The translations under genes and the position numbers were made by a program. The notes beneath the pieces were generated by a model. The model was not told the origin of the DNA. It ran no database searches and saw nothing but the letters and a program-made list of their open reading frames with translations. This document shows positions 1-8,399 of a stretch of 64,000 nt of DNA, piece after piece; positions within the stretch are counted from its first letter, which is position 1; each line of letters begins with the position of its first letter. Location: the NCBI GenBank assembly GCA_963763755.1, contig CAVXQE010000005.1, forward strand, positions 58,084 through 122,083, in the 5' to 3' direction. The DNA comes from Gaiellasilicea sp963763755 (GTDB lineage Bacteria; Actinomycetota; Thermoleophilia; Gaiellales; Gaiellaceae).

Positions 1-224
1 ATCGAGAACGAGCGCAGCACTGCGGCCTGCTGCTGGAGTGAGAGCGCGCCGATGGTCTCCTCGAGCTCCGCCCGCTCGCCAGTCTCGCGCGCGTCGCGTG
101 CCAGGCCGCGGATCTGCTCCTCCAGGACGAGCAGCTCCTCGCCCTCCTGCTCGACGAGGACGTGCCCCAGCACGTCGCCGAGCAGGCGGACGTTGGCGCG
201 AAGGGGCGCGTCTGGTGAGCTCAC
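1..224 (-). CDS. ppc: Phosphoenolpyruvate carboxylase, N-terminal part (runs off left edge)
   Basis: Only about 74 N-terminal residues are inside the window; the gene continues past the left edge. Translation leftwards from the GTG at 222-224 gives a segment with LRANVRLLGDVLGHVL followed by an acidic helix, which matches the opening helix of bacterial PEP carboxylases. That enzyme carboxylates phosphoenolpyruvate to oxaloacetate in the cytoplasm and replenishes the TCA cycle. All catalytic residues lie outside the window, so identity rests on this N-terminal pattern alone. There is no clear Shine-Dalgarno sequence before the GTG. The gene is divergent from the secreted FG-GAP gene, with only 24 bases between the two starts, so the promoters must be packed or overlapping. 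Confidence 0.7.
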   Translation of the reverse strand, partial: MSSPDAPLRANVRLLGDVLGHVLVEQEGEELLVLEEQIRGLARDARETGERAELEETIGALSLQQQAAVLRSFS

Positions 225-248
225 AGTCGCGCTACTTTACTTTCGCCA

Positions 249-1964
249 GTGAAGCCCCTTTCCACGCCAGTCGCCGTCCTCGTCGCCTCGATCGCGCTCG
301 CCTCCGGCGGCAGCTCGAGCGCGACGGACTTCGGCGGCGCCGCTCGAGCGGGGTGCGCTGCCGCAAACGGGACGGCTGCGGTGGCTGCGCCGCGCTTCGT
401 CCGCACGATCGCCACCGGCGAGACCGGCTGGTTCGCATCGCCTGGGCTCGTCGACCTGAACGGCGACGGCAGCCTCGAGATCGTCGCGCCGTTCTACTCC
501 ACATTCGTCTTCGACGCGAAGGGTCGTCCGCTTGGCAAGGGGACGGCGACCAAGGGCCGCGTCTACGCACCCGGAGTCGTTGCCGACCTCGACGGCGACA
601 AGGTGCCCGAGATCGTCGTCGGCGGCAACGAGGGAACCGTGGCGGCGTACGAGCTACGTGGCGGGCGCCTGAGCCTGGAGCCCGGCTGGCCCGCGTCGAC
701 CTGCAGCGGCGGACAGTGTCCCGAGGCGCGGGGCATGGCGGCCGCCGACCTCGACGGGGACGGCCGCATCGAAGTCGTCGTCACGACGACGAACACCTCG
801 CCGACCGGATCGCAGGTCTTCGTGTTCGACGCGAAGGGCTCCGTCTATCGGCCGAAGGGCGCTCCGGCGAACGCCTGGCCGCGCTTCAACACGCTGTCCG
901 GCAACGGCAACGACGCCGATTTCAACGGCACCGGCAACCACGGCTACGGCGCCTATGGCGAGAACGTCGGCATCGGCAATCTCGACGACGACCCGCAGCT
1001 GGAGATCGTTGTCACGTTCGACAACCACCAGATCAATGTCTTCAATCACGACGGGACCTCGGTGCTCGCATCCCCCTGGTTCCGGAATCGCGACAGCCGC
1101 TACAGCGGGCGCCGGCTCGGCTGGGGGCAGTTCATTCGCTGGCTGAATCCGGTCGTCGAAGATCGTCACTACCACCAGCACGTCGGCCCCTGGCCCGACG
1201 TGCGCAAGACGATGTGGCTGCAGTGGACGGCCTCGCCACCCTCGATCGCCGACCTCGACCGCGACGGACGCAACGAGGTGATCGGACTCCCGAACGCGGA
1301 GATGAAGGAGCCGTACGAGACGCAGGCCTACGCGTTCACGGTGCTCGACGGGGCGCAGAAGGGCGGCGCGCGGTCGGCACGTAGGCACGCAGGGTTCGTG
1401 ACCCTCCCGCTATCAGGGAAGCCGGCCGTGCGTCCCGACGGCGACTGGTATCCGCCGAGCGGCATCCCGTCGCCCACGGTTGTCGACATCGCCGGCGACC
1501 TGAGGCCGGAGATCGTCGCCTCGGTGCCGGACGGGTTCGTCTACGCGGTCTCGCCGTCCGGCAAGCGGCTATGGCGGTACGACTACGCCCGAGGCGCCGC
1601 GAAGACGTTCGCCTCGGAGGTCGTCGCCGCCGACCTGAACCGCGACGGAACGCCTGAGCTCGTCTTCGGCACCTATGCCCTGACTCCCGGCGCCGGCCGG
1701 CTCGTCGTTCTCTCCGCCGCCGGCAAACGGCTCTACGAGATCCGGCTGCCTCACCAGGGGAAGGACGGGAACGGGATCGGCGTTCCCGCCGCGCCCTCGA
1801 TCGGCGACCTCGACAAGGACGGGCGCCTGGAGATCGTGCTGACGACCTTCGACCACGGAATCGACGTCTTCCGCGTCCCGGGGTCGGGCACCAACTGCTT
1901 GCCCTGGCCCACGGGACGCGGGAACGTCCTGCGAAACGGCACCGGCCCGGCCACAGCCTCCTAG
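249..1964 (+). CDS. Secreted FG-GAP/VCBS beta-propeller repeat protein
   Basis: The 571-residue product begins with a short signal peptide (MKPLSTPVAVLVASIALASG) and is built of FG-GAP/VCBS-type blades. Calcium-loop motifs of the form D-x-D/N-x-D-G-x-x-E-I/V occur near residues 70 (DLNGDGSLEI), 113 (DLDGDKVPEI), 167 (DLDGDGRIEV), 243 (NLDDDPQLEI), 334 (DLDRDGRNEV), 414 (DIAGDLRPEI), 462 (DLNRDGTPEL) and 518 (DLDKDGRLEI). Such proteins fold as integrin-like propellers, bind calcium and usually act in adhesion or carbohydrate/protein binding outside the cell. There is no catalytic domain or membrane anchor. Its 3' end overlaps the convergent mscL gene by four bases. The ligand cannot be inferred. 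Confidence 0.85.
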   Translation: MKPLSTPVAVLVASIALASGGSSSATDFGGAARAGCAAANGTAAVAAPRFVRTIATGETGWFASPGLVDLNGDGSLEIVAPFYSTFVFDAKGRPLGKGTATKGRVYAPGVVADLDGDKVPEIVVGGNEGTVAAYELRGGRLSLEPGWPASTCSGGQCPEARGMAAADLDGDGRIEVVVTTTNTSPTGSQVFVFDAKGSVYRPKGAPANAWPRFNTLSGNGNDADFNGTGNHGYGAYGENVGIGNLDDDPQLEIVVTFDNHQINVFNHDGTSVLASPWFRNRDSRYSGRRLGWGQFIRWLNPVVEDRHYHQHVGPWPDVRKTMWLQWTASPPSIADLDRDGRNEVIGLPNAEMKEPYETQAYAFTVLDGAQKGGARSARRHAGFVTLPLSGKPAVRPDGDWYPPSGIPSPTVVDIAGDLRPEIVASVPDGFVYAVSPSGKRLWRYDYARGAAKTFASEVVAADLNRDGTPELVFGTYALTPGAGRLVVLSAAGKRLYEIRLPHQGKDGNGIGVPAAPSIGDLDKDGRLEIVLTTFDHGIDVFRVPGSGTNCLPWPTGRGNVLRNGTGPATAS

Positions 1965-2344
1965 CGTCGGAGCGCTGCGAGCAGCTCCTGGTGGCGCCGC
2001 TCTTCGTCGCTGGGAGCCTCTTCCTCGGCATCCCGCCCGCCTCGCTGCGCGAGCGCGAGCTGCACCGGCTTGACGATGAAGAAGAAGACGGCTGCCGCGA
2101 TCGCGACGAACTGGATCACGTCGGTGATGAAGGCGCCGTAGCGGAAAACCGAGTCGTTGATCGTGAAGGTGAGCGAGCTGAAGTCGGGCTTCCCGATCAC
2201 GGCGGCGATGATCGGCATCACCAGGTTGTCGACCAGTGAGTTGATGACTGAGGCGAAGGCAAGTCCCATCACGAACGCCACGGCGAGCTCGATCAGGCTG
2301 CCTCGCATCAGGAAGTCCTTGAACTCCAGCAGCAACGGCTTCAT
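1961..2344 (-). CDS. mscL: Large-conductance mechanosensitive channel MscL
   Basis: The 127-residue protein has the MscL order: an amphipathic N-terminal helix (MKPLLLEFKDFLMRGS), a first membrane helix with the glycine/alanine-rich pore segment (LAVAFVMGLAFASVINSLV), a periplasmic loop, a second membrane helix near residues 72-95 (IQFVAIAAAVFFFIV) and a charged cytoplasmic helix. The homopentamer opens under membrane tension to release solutes on osmotic downshock. A strong GAGGAGG ribosome site sits six bases before the ATG. Length and domain order are typical and the frame is intact. Confidence 0.96.
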   Translation of the reverse strand: MKPLLLEFKDFLMRGSLIELAVAFVMGLAFASVINSLVDNLVMPIIAAVIGKPDFSSLTFTINDSVFRYGAFITDVIQFVAIAAAVFFFIVKPVQLALAQRGGRDAEEEAPSDEERRHQELLAALRR

Positions 2345-2389
2345 TGCCTCCTCCTCGGGCCGGGATCGGGAAGCTGCGAAGGTAATGCG

Positions 2390-3958
2390 TCAGGCGCGGC
2401 GCGGCAAGGACGCCGTGACGACGGTGCCGCGGCCGGCCGGGCTGACGATGACGAGCGTCCCGCCTGCGGCTTCCGCGCGGTCGCGGAGGCCGATCAGCCC
2501 GGACCCGGCCGAGGTGTCGGCGCCGCCGACACCGTCATCCCTCACCTCCACGCGGACGATGTCCCCGACGCATCCGATCGTCACCGTCGCGGACGTTGCT
2601 CCCGCGTGCTTGACGACGTTGGTGAGCGTCTCCGAGACGATGAAGTACGCGGTCGCCTCGACGTGGCTCCCGAGCCGCTCGCCCGTCACGTCGAATTCCA
2701 CTGGCAGCGGCAGCCGGGTGCCAAGGGCCCTGAGCGCCCCTTCCAGCCCGTAGTCGGTGAGCGCACCCGGATGGAGCCCGCGCGCCAGCTCGCGCAGCTC
2801 TTCGAGTCCGGCGTCGAGCTCCTCGGCGGCGACACCGAGCAACTGGCTCGCCGACTCGGGATCGGAGCTCCATCGCTTCTGTGCGGCCCGCACCGTGATC
2901 GCGGCCGCCACGAGTCGCTGCTGCGCGCCGTCGTGGAGGTTGCGCTCGAGCTTCCGGCGCTGCTCGTCGCCGGCTCGGACGATGCGGGTGCGCGAGGCCT
3001 GTAGATCGGCGCGGGCCTGCGCGCTGGCGACCGCGAGAGAAACGAGCTCGCAGAACGCGCCGAGCCGGACCTCGCTCCCCGGTGGCAGCGGGTCCTCACT
3101 CCCGATCGAGACGGCGCCCCAGGGCGTTCCGGCGACAACGATCGGGGCGGTGACCGTCGACCGGTAGCCGGTGCGCAGCATCATCTCCGCCCACTCACCC
3201 GTGGCCGCGCCCCAGTCGTCGACGCGGGCCGGGACGCCCGTGTCGCGGGCGCGTGCGATCGTCGATTTCTCGTCGAACAGGAGTCGCGTTCCGATCGGAA
3301 ACGGGTCGATCCCGTCGCGGTTGTACCGGCCGACCACGGTGGCGGTGTCGTCCCCCTCCCACCGCCAGACCGCCGAAGCGTTCACCTCGAGGACGCGCGC
3401 ACACTCCGTCGAAACCGCCATGTAGACACGCTCTGGGCTGGCCTCCGAGGCGACCAGCGTCGCCACGCGCCGAAGTGCCCGCTGCTCCTGGGCGAGCCGT
3501 CCGACCTCGACCAGCTTCGCCTCCGGGTTCCCATCCATCGCCGGCTCGCTGCTCTCGGCGCTGTTCACACGGTCGGTGAGGTCGATGCCGGACGTGACGA
3601 GATAGGCGGTCAAGCCGTCATCACCCTCCACGGGCTTGTTCGACCACGCGATCAAGAGCCGGCCACCGTCCTTGGTCTGCCAGTGGCCGACCTGTGGGCT
3701 CGAGTGGCCCGTCCTCCAGATGAACGCGAGCACTTCGCGAAACGCCTCCGCCTCCTCGGCTGGGATGACGGACTCGAATGCCGGCCGGCCGAGCACCTCT
3801 TGGCGCGTGAAGCCCGTCGCGCGCTCGCACGCATCGTTGAAGAGCATGAAGGTGCCGTCCCGGTCGAGGACGCAGACGAGCGACTGCGTCGCCTGGGTCA
3901 GGGCCTCGGCGAACGTGTCGCCCAGCTCGAAGCCGATCTTGCGGGTCGGGTCATCCAT
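2390..3958 (-). CDS. Orphan PAS-GAF sensor histidine kinase (HisKA_3 type)
   Basis: The 522-residue soluble protein has an N-terminal PAS domain (about residues 20-130, DRDGTFMLFNDACERATGFT), a GAF domain (about 165-310), a HisKA_3 dimerization segment with the phosphoacceptor His near residue 338 (ERNLHDGAQQRL), and a C-terminal HATPase with N-box (TLTNVVKHA) and G-boxes (DDGVGG, GLIGLRDRAEAAGG). This is the NarX/DegS/LiaS-type kinase family, which phosphorylates NarL/LuxR response regulators. There are no membrane segments, so the signal is probably cytoplasmic, perhaps redox or ligand sensed by PAS/GAF. No response regulator is adjacent; the nearest, at 5945, already has a dedicated divergent kinase. 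The ATG at 3956-3958 begins an uninterrupted frame. Confidence 0.88.
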   Translation of the reverse strand: MDDPTRKIGFELGDTFAEALTQATQSLVCVLDRDGTFMLFNDACERATGFTRQEVLGRPAFESVIPAEEAEAFREVLAFIWRTGHSSPQVGHWQTKDGGRLLIAWSNKPVEGDDGLTAYLVTSGIDLTDRVNSAESSEPAMDGNPEAKLVEVGRLAQEQRALRRVATLVASEASPERVYMAVSTECARVLEVNASAVWRWEGDDTATVVGRYNRDGIDPFPIGTRLLFDEKSTIARARDTGVPARVDDWGAATGEWAEMMLRTGYRSTVTAPIVVAGTPWGAVSIGSEDPLPPGSEVRLGAFCELVSLAVASAQARADLQASRTRIVRAGDEQRRKLERNLHDGAQQRLVAAAITVRAAQKRWSSDPESASQLLGVAAEELDAGLEELRELARGLHPGALTDYGLEGALRALGTRLPLPVEFDVTGERLGSHVEATAYFIVSETLTNVVKHAGATSATVTIGCVGDIVRVEVRDDGVGGADTSAGSGLIGLRDRAEAAGGTLVIVSPAGRGTVVTASLPRRA

Positions 3959-4055
3959 CGACGACTGAGGTTACTCCGGCATCGGCCCGACGCGAACATG
4001 ATTCCGCACACAGGATTTGCAATCTCCTGACACGGCCGGGTTACGGTTCGTGACG

Positions 4056-4511
4056 ATGCGCACACTTCTCGCCGTGCTGGCCCTCGCTTGCGCCGCCCCG
4101 GCGGTCGCCGCCGACCTGCCCGAGGCGACCGGGATGGCCCAGCGCGGCAGCCTCAAGGTCGTCAGCCGCGTGCTCGTGAGCCCGACGGGAGGCGAGATGA
4201 AGGGCGTCTGGCTCGACGGAAAGGCGACGTGCCTCACCAAGCGCACGCTGCGGGTCTCGATCCAGATCGACCTCGTCTCGGCGGCGGGCAAGACGACGAG
4301 GATCACGCGAGCTCGTACCGGCACGGTCGACAACTGCGCGGAGGGCGGCCCGAACTTCGGCTTCGACCTCAAGCCGCGGGCCTACCGGATGGCGTGCGCG
4401 AACGGCCGCTGGAAGCCCGGGCGCTACTCGCTGTCGGTCAAGACGACGCACGTGCGCTCGGGACTGATCGCCCAGGCGAGCCTGTACCACCAGATCACCA
4501 GGCCCTGCTGA
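4056..4511 (+). CDS. Small secreted protein of unknown function
   Basis: I do not recognise the family. The ATG at 4056 is preferred over an upstream in-frame start because it begins exactly at a signal peptide (MRTLLAVLALACAAPAVAA, probable cleavage after AVAA). The mature protein is about 130 residues, basic, and has four cysteines spaced as two likely disulfides (near TCL, DNC, MACAN and the final PC). It appears to be beta-rich, with alternating hydrophobic residues (LRVSIQIDLVSAAG). The last codon is immediately followed by the 3' end of the convergent histidine kinase gene, with two bases between the stops. A small extracellular Ig-like fold is possible but is only a guess. Confidence 0.7.
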   Translation: MRTLLAVLALACAAPAVAADLPEATGMAQRGSLKVVSRVLVSPTGGEMKGVWLDGKATCLTKRTLRVSIQIDLVSAAGKTTRITRARTGTVDNCAEGGPNFGFDLKPRAYRMACANGRWKPGRYSLSVKTTHVRSGLIAQASLYHQITRPC

Positions 4512-4512
4512 G

Positions 4513-5901
4513 CTAGGCCCTAAGGACGACCTCGAGCGCCGTGCCGCGGCCGGGCCGCGAGCGCAGCGCGAAGCCGCCCTCGATCGTGTCGGCACGGAGG
4601 CGCATGTTCTTCAGGCCCTGCCCGGCCGCTGCCCCCTCGCCGTCGAAGCCGACGCCGTCGTCCCGGACCCTCACGATCCGCCGCCCGAGCCGCTGGCCGA
4701 TCCAGACCTCGGCATGGTGCGCGCCCGCGTGCTTGCGGACGTTCGCGAGACCCTCCTGAACGATGCGGAACACCTCGATCTGCTCGTCGGGTGCGAGCAG
4801 GATCGCCGGATCGATCTCGATGTCCACGTCGAACGAGCCGTCCGCGGTGAGGAACTCGATGTACCGGCGGAGCGCCGCGTCGAAGGGCGCGGTACCGCTG
4901 GCAGATGACAGGGCGAGCACTGCGAAGCGCGCCTCCTGCTGTGCAGCCGCGGCCGCCTCCTTCAGCTTCGGCAGTGTCTTGTCGAGCGGTGCGCCCGCCT
5001 CGAGCATGCTCGCGTGCGTCGAGACTGCGAAGAGGTACTGCGCGAGGCCGTCGTGGATCTCCCGGGCCACGCGCGCTCGCTCCTCGGCGACGGCACGACC
5101 GAACTCGGCAAAGCTGATCGCCCGCCAGACGCCGACGAGCAGGACGCCGTAGGAGAGCAGCCGAAGGAAGTCGCCCTGGGAGATGAAGTCGCTCGAGACG
5201 CGTGGTGTGAGCACGTAGTGCAGCTCGGCAAAGAGGGTGAGCGTCGCGCCGAGCGCGAGCCAGCTGTCGAGGTCGTCGCCGCGCCGCCGGTACCGGATGG
5301 CGAAGCCGACGACTGCGACGAGCGCCAGGAGCGCGAGGAACGAGGTCGCGACCGTGAGCTCGAACGCGCGGTGGCCGTTTCCGGCCGAATCGACGAGGTT
5401 GAGGCGGGCCCGGAAGCCGTGGAGAGGGAGCCAGATCGCAAACAGGGCGACGAGCAACATCGCGATCCCGGCCAGGAGCGCGCGCTTCCGGGCGACGATC
5501 CGCGGCGAAGGAACAAGCGGCGCGAGTGCGATCAACGTCGCGGCGAGGACCCTGGACCCGATCGCGGCCCACGCTTCGGGCGCGCCCTGGTTCGAGCCGC
5601 CGAGGACGGGGGCAATCGAGAAGGCCAGCGTCCCGACGGCGGCGACGCAGAAGCCGGCGGCCAGCAGCAGGTCGAGCATTCGCCCTTCGACCGAGAAACG
5701 GACGCCGGCGAGGATCGCGACGATCGTGGCGGCCAGAACGACCGCGGTGTCGAGCACGAGGCGGCCCTCGGGCAGCTCGTACGTGTTGCGAAGGATCGGA
5801 TTCGTCAGGAAGAGCGCCGTCGCCGAGCCCAGGAGCGCGACGAGCAGCAGCTCGCCGACGAGCCACGCCTCGAAGGTGTCCTTTGGGTTCTTCTTGTGCA
5901 C
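4513..5901 (-). CDS. Membrane sensor histidine kinase (HisKA_3)
   Basis: The 462-residue kinase has about eight hydrophobic helices in residues 12-255 with very short loops, so it probably senses within or at the membrane. A HisKA_3 domain follows, with the phosphoacceptor His near residue 280 (VAREIHDGLAQYLF), then an HATPase_c domain (GLANVRKHAGAHH, VRDDGVGFDG, GLKNMRLRADTIEGG). It begins with GTG at 5899-5901 and is divergent from the response regulator at 5945, only 43 bases away, which is its obvious partner. The intergenic gap contains a 7-bp inverted repeat (5911-5934) that could be the site of autoregulation. The frame is intact. Confidence 0.9.
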   Translation of the reverse strand: MHKKNPKDTFEAWLVGELLLVALLGSATALFLTNPILRNTYELPEGRLVLDTAVVLAATIVAILAGVRFSVEGRMLDLLLAAGFCVAAVGTLAFSIAPVLGGSNQGAPEAWAAIGSRVLAATLIALAPLVPSPRIVARKRALLAGIAMLLVALFAIWLPLHGFRARLNLVDSAGNGHRAFELTVATSFLALLALVAVVGFAIRYRRRGDDLDSWLALGATLTLFAELHYVLTPRVSSDFISQGDFLRLLSYGVLLVGVWRAISFAEFGRAVAEERARVAREIHDGLAQYLFAVSTHASMLEAGAPLDKTLPKLKEAAAAAQQEARFAVLALSSASGTAPFDAALRRYIEFLTADGSFDVDIEIDPAILLAPDEQIEVFRIVQEGLANVRKHAGAHHAEVWIGQRLGRRIVRVRDDGVGFDGEGAAAGQGLKNMRLRADTIEGGFALRSRPGRGTALEVVLRA

Positions 5902-5910
5902 GTCCCCCTA

Positions 5911-5934
5911 ATCGGCAAGCAACCGTCTGCCGAT
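5911..5934. promoter_or_regulatory. Inverted repeat ATCGGCA-N10-TGCCGAT, candidate operator
   Basis: The 43-base gap between the divergent kinase (start 5901) and response regulator (start 5945) holds a perfect 7-bp inverted repeat with a 10-base spacer, so equivalent half-sites are 17 bases apart centre to centre. NarL-type regulators bind as dimers to such repeats. Position and symmetry make it a candidate autoregulatory operator controlling both genes; binding itself is inference. Confidence 0.45.
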
Positions 5935-5944
5935 GAGAGGAAAG

Positions 5945-6589
5945 ATGTCCGAGCGAATTCTCATCGTCGACGACCACCCGCTGACCCGCGACGCGCTTTC
6001 GTCGCTGCTCGGGGCAGGCGGGTTCGATGTGGTCGGTGAGGCCGCAGACGGCGCCGCAGCGCTCGAGCTCGCGCACACCCTCCAGCCCGATCTCGTGCTG
6101 CTCGACCTCTCGATGCCCGGCCTCGACGGGCTCTCTGCGCTCCCGCGGCTTCGCGCAGCGGCCCCGAAGTGCGAGGTCGTGGTGCTGACGGCGTCCGGCA
6201 CCGAGGAGAACCTCCTCGCCGCGATCCGGGGCGGTGCTGCGGGCTACCTGCTCAAGAGCGAGCCGCCCGAGCGGATCGTGGCCTTCCTGCGCGGGGTCGC
6301 AAACGGCGAGGCCGCGCTCTCCGGCGAGATCGCCCGCCGCCTGCTCGACCAGCTGCGCACCGGGGGACGACTCGGCGGCGGCGTTCCGAACGCGATCGCA
6401 GACACCCTTTCCGCCCGCGAAGTCGAAGTGCTGCTGCTCCTCGACGACCACCTGGCGACCGAAGACATCGCCAAGAGGCTGTTCATCTCGGAGCACACCG
6501 TGCGCTCGCACGTGAAGAGCCTGCTGCGCAAGCTCGGCGTCTCGTCGCGCCGCGACGCGCTCGAGCAGCTCGCCCTCGCCCGCCGCTGA
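5945..6589 (+). CDS. NarL/LuxR-type response regulator
   Basis: The product (214 residues from the chosen start) has an N-terminal receiver domain with the acidic pair in ILIVDDHP, phosphoacceptor Asp near residue 53 (LVLLDLSMPG), the switch Thr/Ser in VVLTAS and Lys in LLKSEPP, and a C-terminal LuxR helix-turn-helix (LSAREVEVLLLL..., SEHTVRSHVKSLLRKLGV). An in-frame ATG at 5933 exists, but GAGAGGAAAG lies directly before the ATG at 5945, which I prefer. It is divergent from its likely kinase (4513-5901). A dyad follows the stop codon. The regulator probably binds promoters as a dimer when phosphorylated; targets are unknown. Confidence 0.92.
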   Translation: MSERILIVDDHPLTRDALSSLLGAGGFDVVGEAADGAAALELAHTLQPDLVLLDLSMPGLDGLSALPRLRAAAPKCEVVVLTASGTEENLLAAIRGGAAGYLLKSEPPERIVAFLRGVANGEAALSGEIARRLLDQLRTGGRLGGGVPNAIADTLSAREVEVLLLLDDHLATEDIAKRLFISEHTVRSHVKSLLRKLGVSSRRDALEQLALARR

Positions 6590-6607
6590 TCCCCCACAGC
6601 GGGGGAT
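6589..6607 (+). terminator. Short hairpin after response regulator gene
   Basis: ATCCCCC-ACAGC-GGGGGAT forms a 7-bp stem starting on the last base of the response regulator stop codon. A second small dyad (CCCGC-ATC-GCGGG) follows from 6615. No T-run follows, so termination efficiency is uncertain; it could also be an mRNA-stabilising 3' structure. Confidence 0.45.
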
Positions 6608-6741
6608 ACGGATCCCGCATCGCGGGCGATGAGAAAGCGGCCGACAGCGACGACTATCTGAGCTAAGCGATTCTTTCCGAGGGACGCTGCGGCAGCAAAG
6701 AAGTGGTTCGAGCGGTCGGCGAAAGCCGGCCGTTCCTCGTT

Positions 6742-7618
6742 CTAGGAGGAAAAGCCCTCGTGCGCCGCCGCGACGAGCCCCGGCAGCGTCTCCAGGTTGT
6801 AGCCGCCTTCGAGCACCGCGGCGACGCGGGGCGCGAGCGATGCACAGCGCTCCGCCAGCTCGCGGAAGCCGGCCGTCGTCACCTCCATCGACGCGAGCGG
6901 ATCCTCCTCGTGGGCGTCGAAGCCGGCCGAGACGAGCAGGATGTCCGGCGCGAACCCGCGCACGGCCGGCTCGACCTCGGCCTCGAACGCCGCGCGGTAC
7001 TCCGCGTCGCCGGAGCCGGCCGGGAAGCGGCAGGTTCAGCGTCGTCTCGTCGCTCGTGCCTGGGCCGCCGGTGCCGGGATAGAACGGCCACTGGTGCAGC
7101 GAGACGAAGAGAACGGAGTCGTCGCCGCGGAAGCTCGCCTCGGTGCCGTTGCCGTGGTGCACGTCGAAGTCGACGATCGCCACCCGCTCGAGCCCGAGCT
7201 CCTGCTGCGCGTAGCGCGCGGCGACCGCGACGTTGTTGACGAGGCAGAAGCCCATCGCGCGGTCGGCCAGTGCGTGGTGGCCGGGCGGGCGCACGAGCGC
7301 GAAGCCGCCGCGGTCGACCGCTTCGAGCGTGATCCCCGCTGCCAGCGTCGCCGCTTCCCACGAGGTCTCCGAGCAGACCGTGTCCGGGTCGAGGTGGCCG
7401 GGGCGGTCGACGGCCCGCAGGAGCGCGAGGTATGGCTCGGCGTGAACTCGCGCGAGCTGCTCCTCGGTTGCGCGCCGCTCGACTGTCTCGCCCGGGAGCC
7501 CGAGCAGCCGGTCCTGGCGCTCGGGATGGCTTCCCGTCGGATGGAGGTGCGCGAGAGCCGGGTTGGTCAGGAGGTCGACAGCGCCTCCAGCCGGCCCGCC
7601 AGCCTTCCCAAGCCCCAC
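6742..7618 (-). CDS. Histone deacetylase-family amidohydrolase (frameshifted)
   Basis: The reading frame encodes the arginase/deacetylase-superfamily HDAC fold: HPERQDRL near the start, PPGHHALADRAMGFCLVNN (tandem active-site His), VDFDVHHGNGT (zinc-binding Asp/His), LFVSLHQWPFYPGTG and, in another frame, LLVSAGFDAHEEDPL (second zinc Asp) and LEGGYNLETL. Bacterial members deacylate acetylpolyamines or acetylated proteins. The frame breaks at about 7020-7023, where an extra C in CTTCCCGGCC shifts LNLPLPAGSG out of frame; removing one C restores a continuous protein of about 290 residues. An assembly indel is more likely than a dead gene, because all catalytic motifs survive on both sides. The start is uncertain; the GTG at 7618 would overlap the upstream exonuclease gene by 52 bases. 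Confidence 0.82.
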
Positions 7619-8399
7619 TTGTCGGCGAGCGCCGCGGCGCGAGCCCACGTCGGCTCCTGATCCTCCAGCGGCGGCAAGGGAGCGTCCGCGTCCATCGTCG
7701 CGACGTGCCGGTAGAGCCGCAGCGCTTCCGCCTCGGCGGCGAAGCGGCCCGCGGCGAGCGCTTCCTCGAGCGTTCCGTACTGCGCGAGCAGAGAGGCGGC
7801 CGTCTTCGCCCCGACGCCGCGCGCGCCGGGGATCTTGTCGGACGGGTCGCCACGGAGGGCGATGAAGTCGGGCACCTGCTTCGGCTCGACGCCGTAGCGC
7901 TCGCGCACCTCTGCCGGTCCGATCCGCGCCAGCGGCCCGCCGCCCTTCTGCGGCTGCAGGACGAGGTCCGCTCGCTCACGAGCTGGAACGTGTCCCGGTC
8001 GCCGCTCGCGACGAGCGCGTTCCCTCCTCTGGCCTCCTCGAATGCGACACCGGCCGCGAGAAAGTCGTCGGCCTCGTACCCGTCCGCCTTGGCGACGCCG
8101 AAGCCCATCGCCTCGACGAGCTGGGGCGCCAGGTCGAGCTGCTCGAGCAGGTCGGCGTCGAACTCGCGTCCACCCTGGTAGCTCGCGAGCGCCTCGTGCC
8201 GGTAGGTGGGCACGGTGAGCGTGTCCCACGCGACGAGCACTGCGCGAGGCTGCTCCTCCTCCCAGAGCCGGACGAGGAGATTGCCGACGCCGGTGAGCAA
8301 TCCGCCGGGCCCGCCGTCGGCTCGGCGGATCGACTTCGGCAACGCGTGGTAGGAGCGATGAGCGAACGAGTCGCCATCGACGATCAGCAGCGGCTTCAC
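7567..8399 (-). CDS. 5'-3' exonuclease / FEN-type nuclease (frameshifted)
   Basis: About 277 residues in two frames, joined near 7970. The first part has the PIN-like acidic cluster of DNA polymerase I N-terminal nucleases (LLIVDGDSFAHRSYHALPK, GYEADDFLA, ASGDRDTFQLVSER). The second has the H3TH DNA-binding motif (FIALRGDPSDKIPGARGVG, then KTAASLL). Such stand-alone 5' nucleases remove flaps or RNA primers; no polymerase domain follows. One missing base after GTGAGCGAGC explains the break. The GTG start (8397-8399) overlaps the plsC stop as GTGA, so translation is probably coupled. With the overlapping deacetylase downstream it forms a three-gene minus-strand unit. Confidence 0.85.

Noticed and set aside
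4520..7648. A 1042-codon minus-strand open frame
   Set aside because: Its first part is the deacetylase gene; after the one-base break the frame runs as noise across the response regulator and histidine kinase genes.
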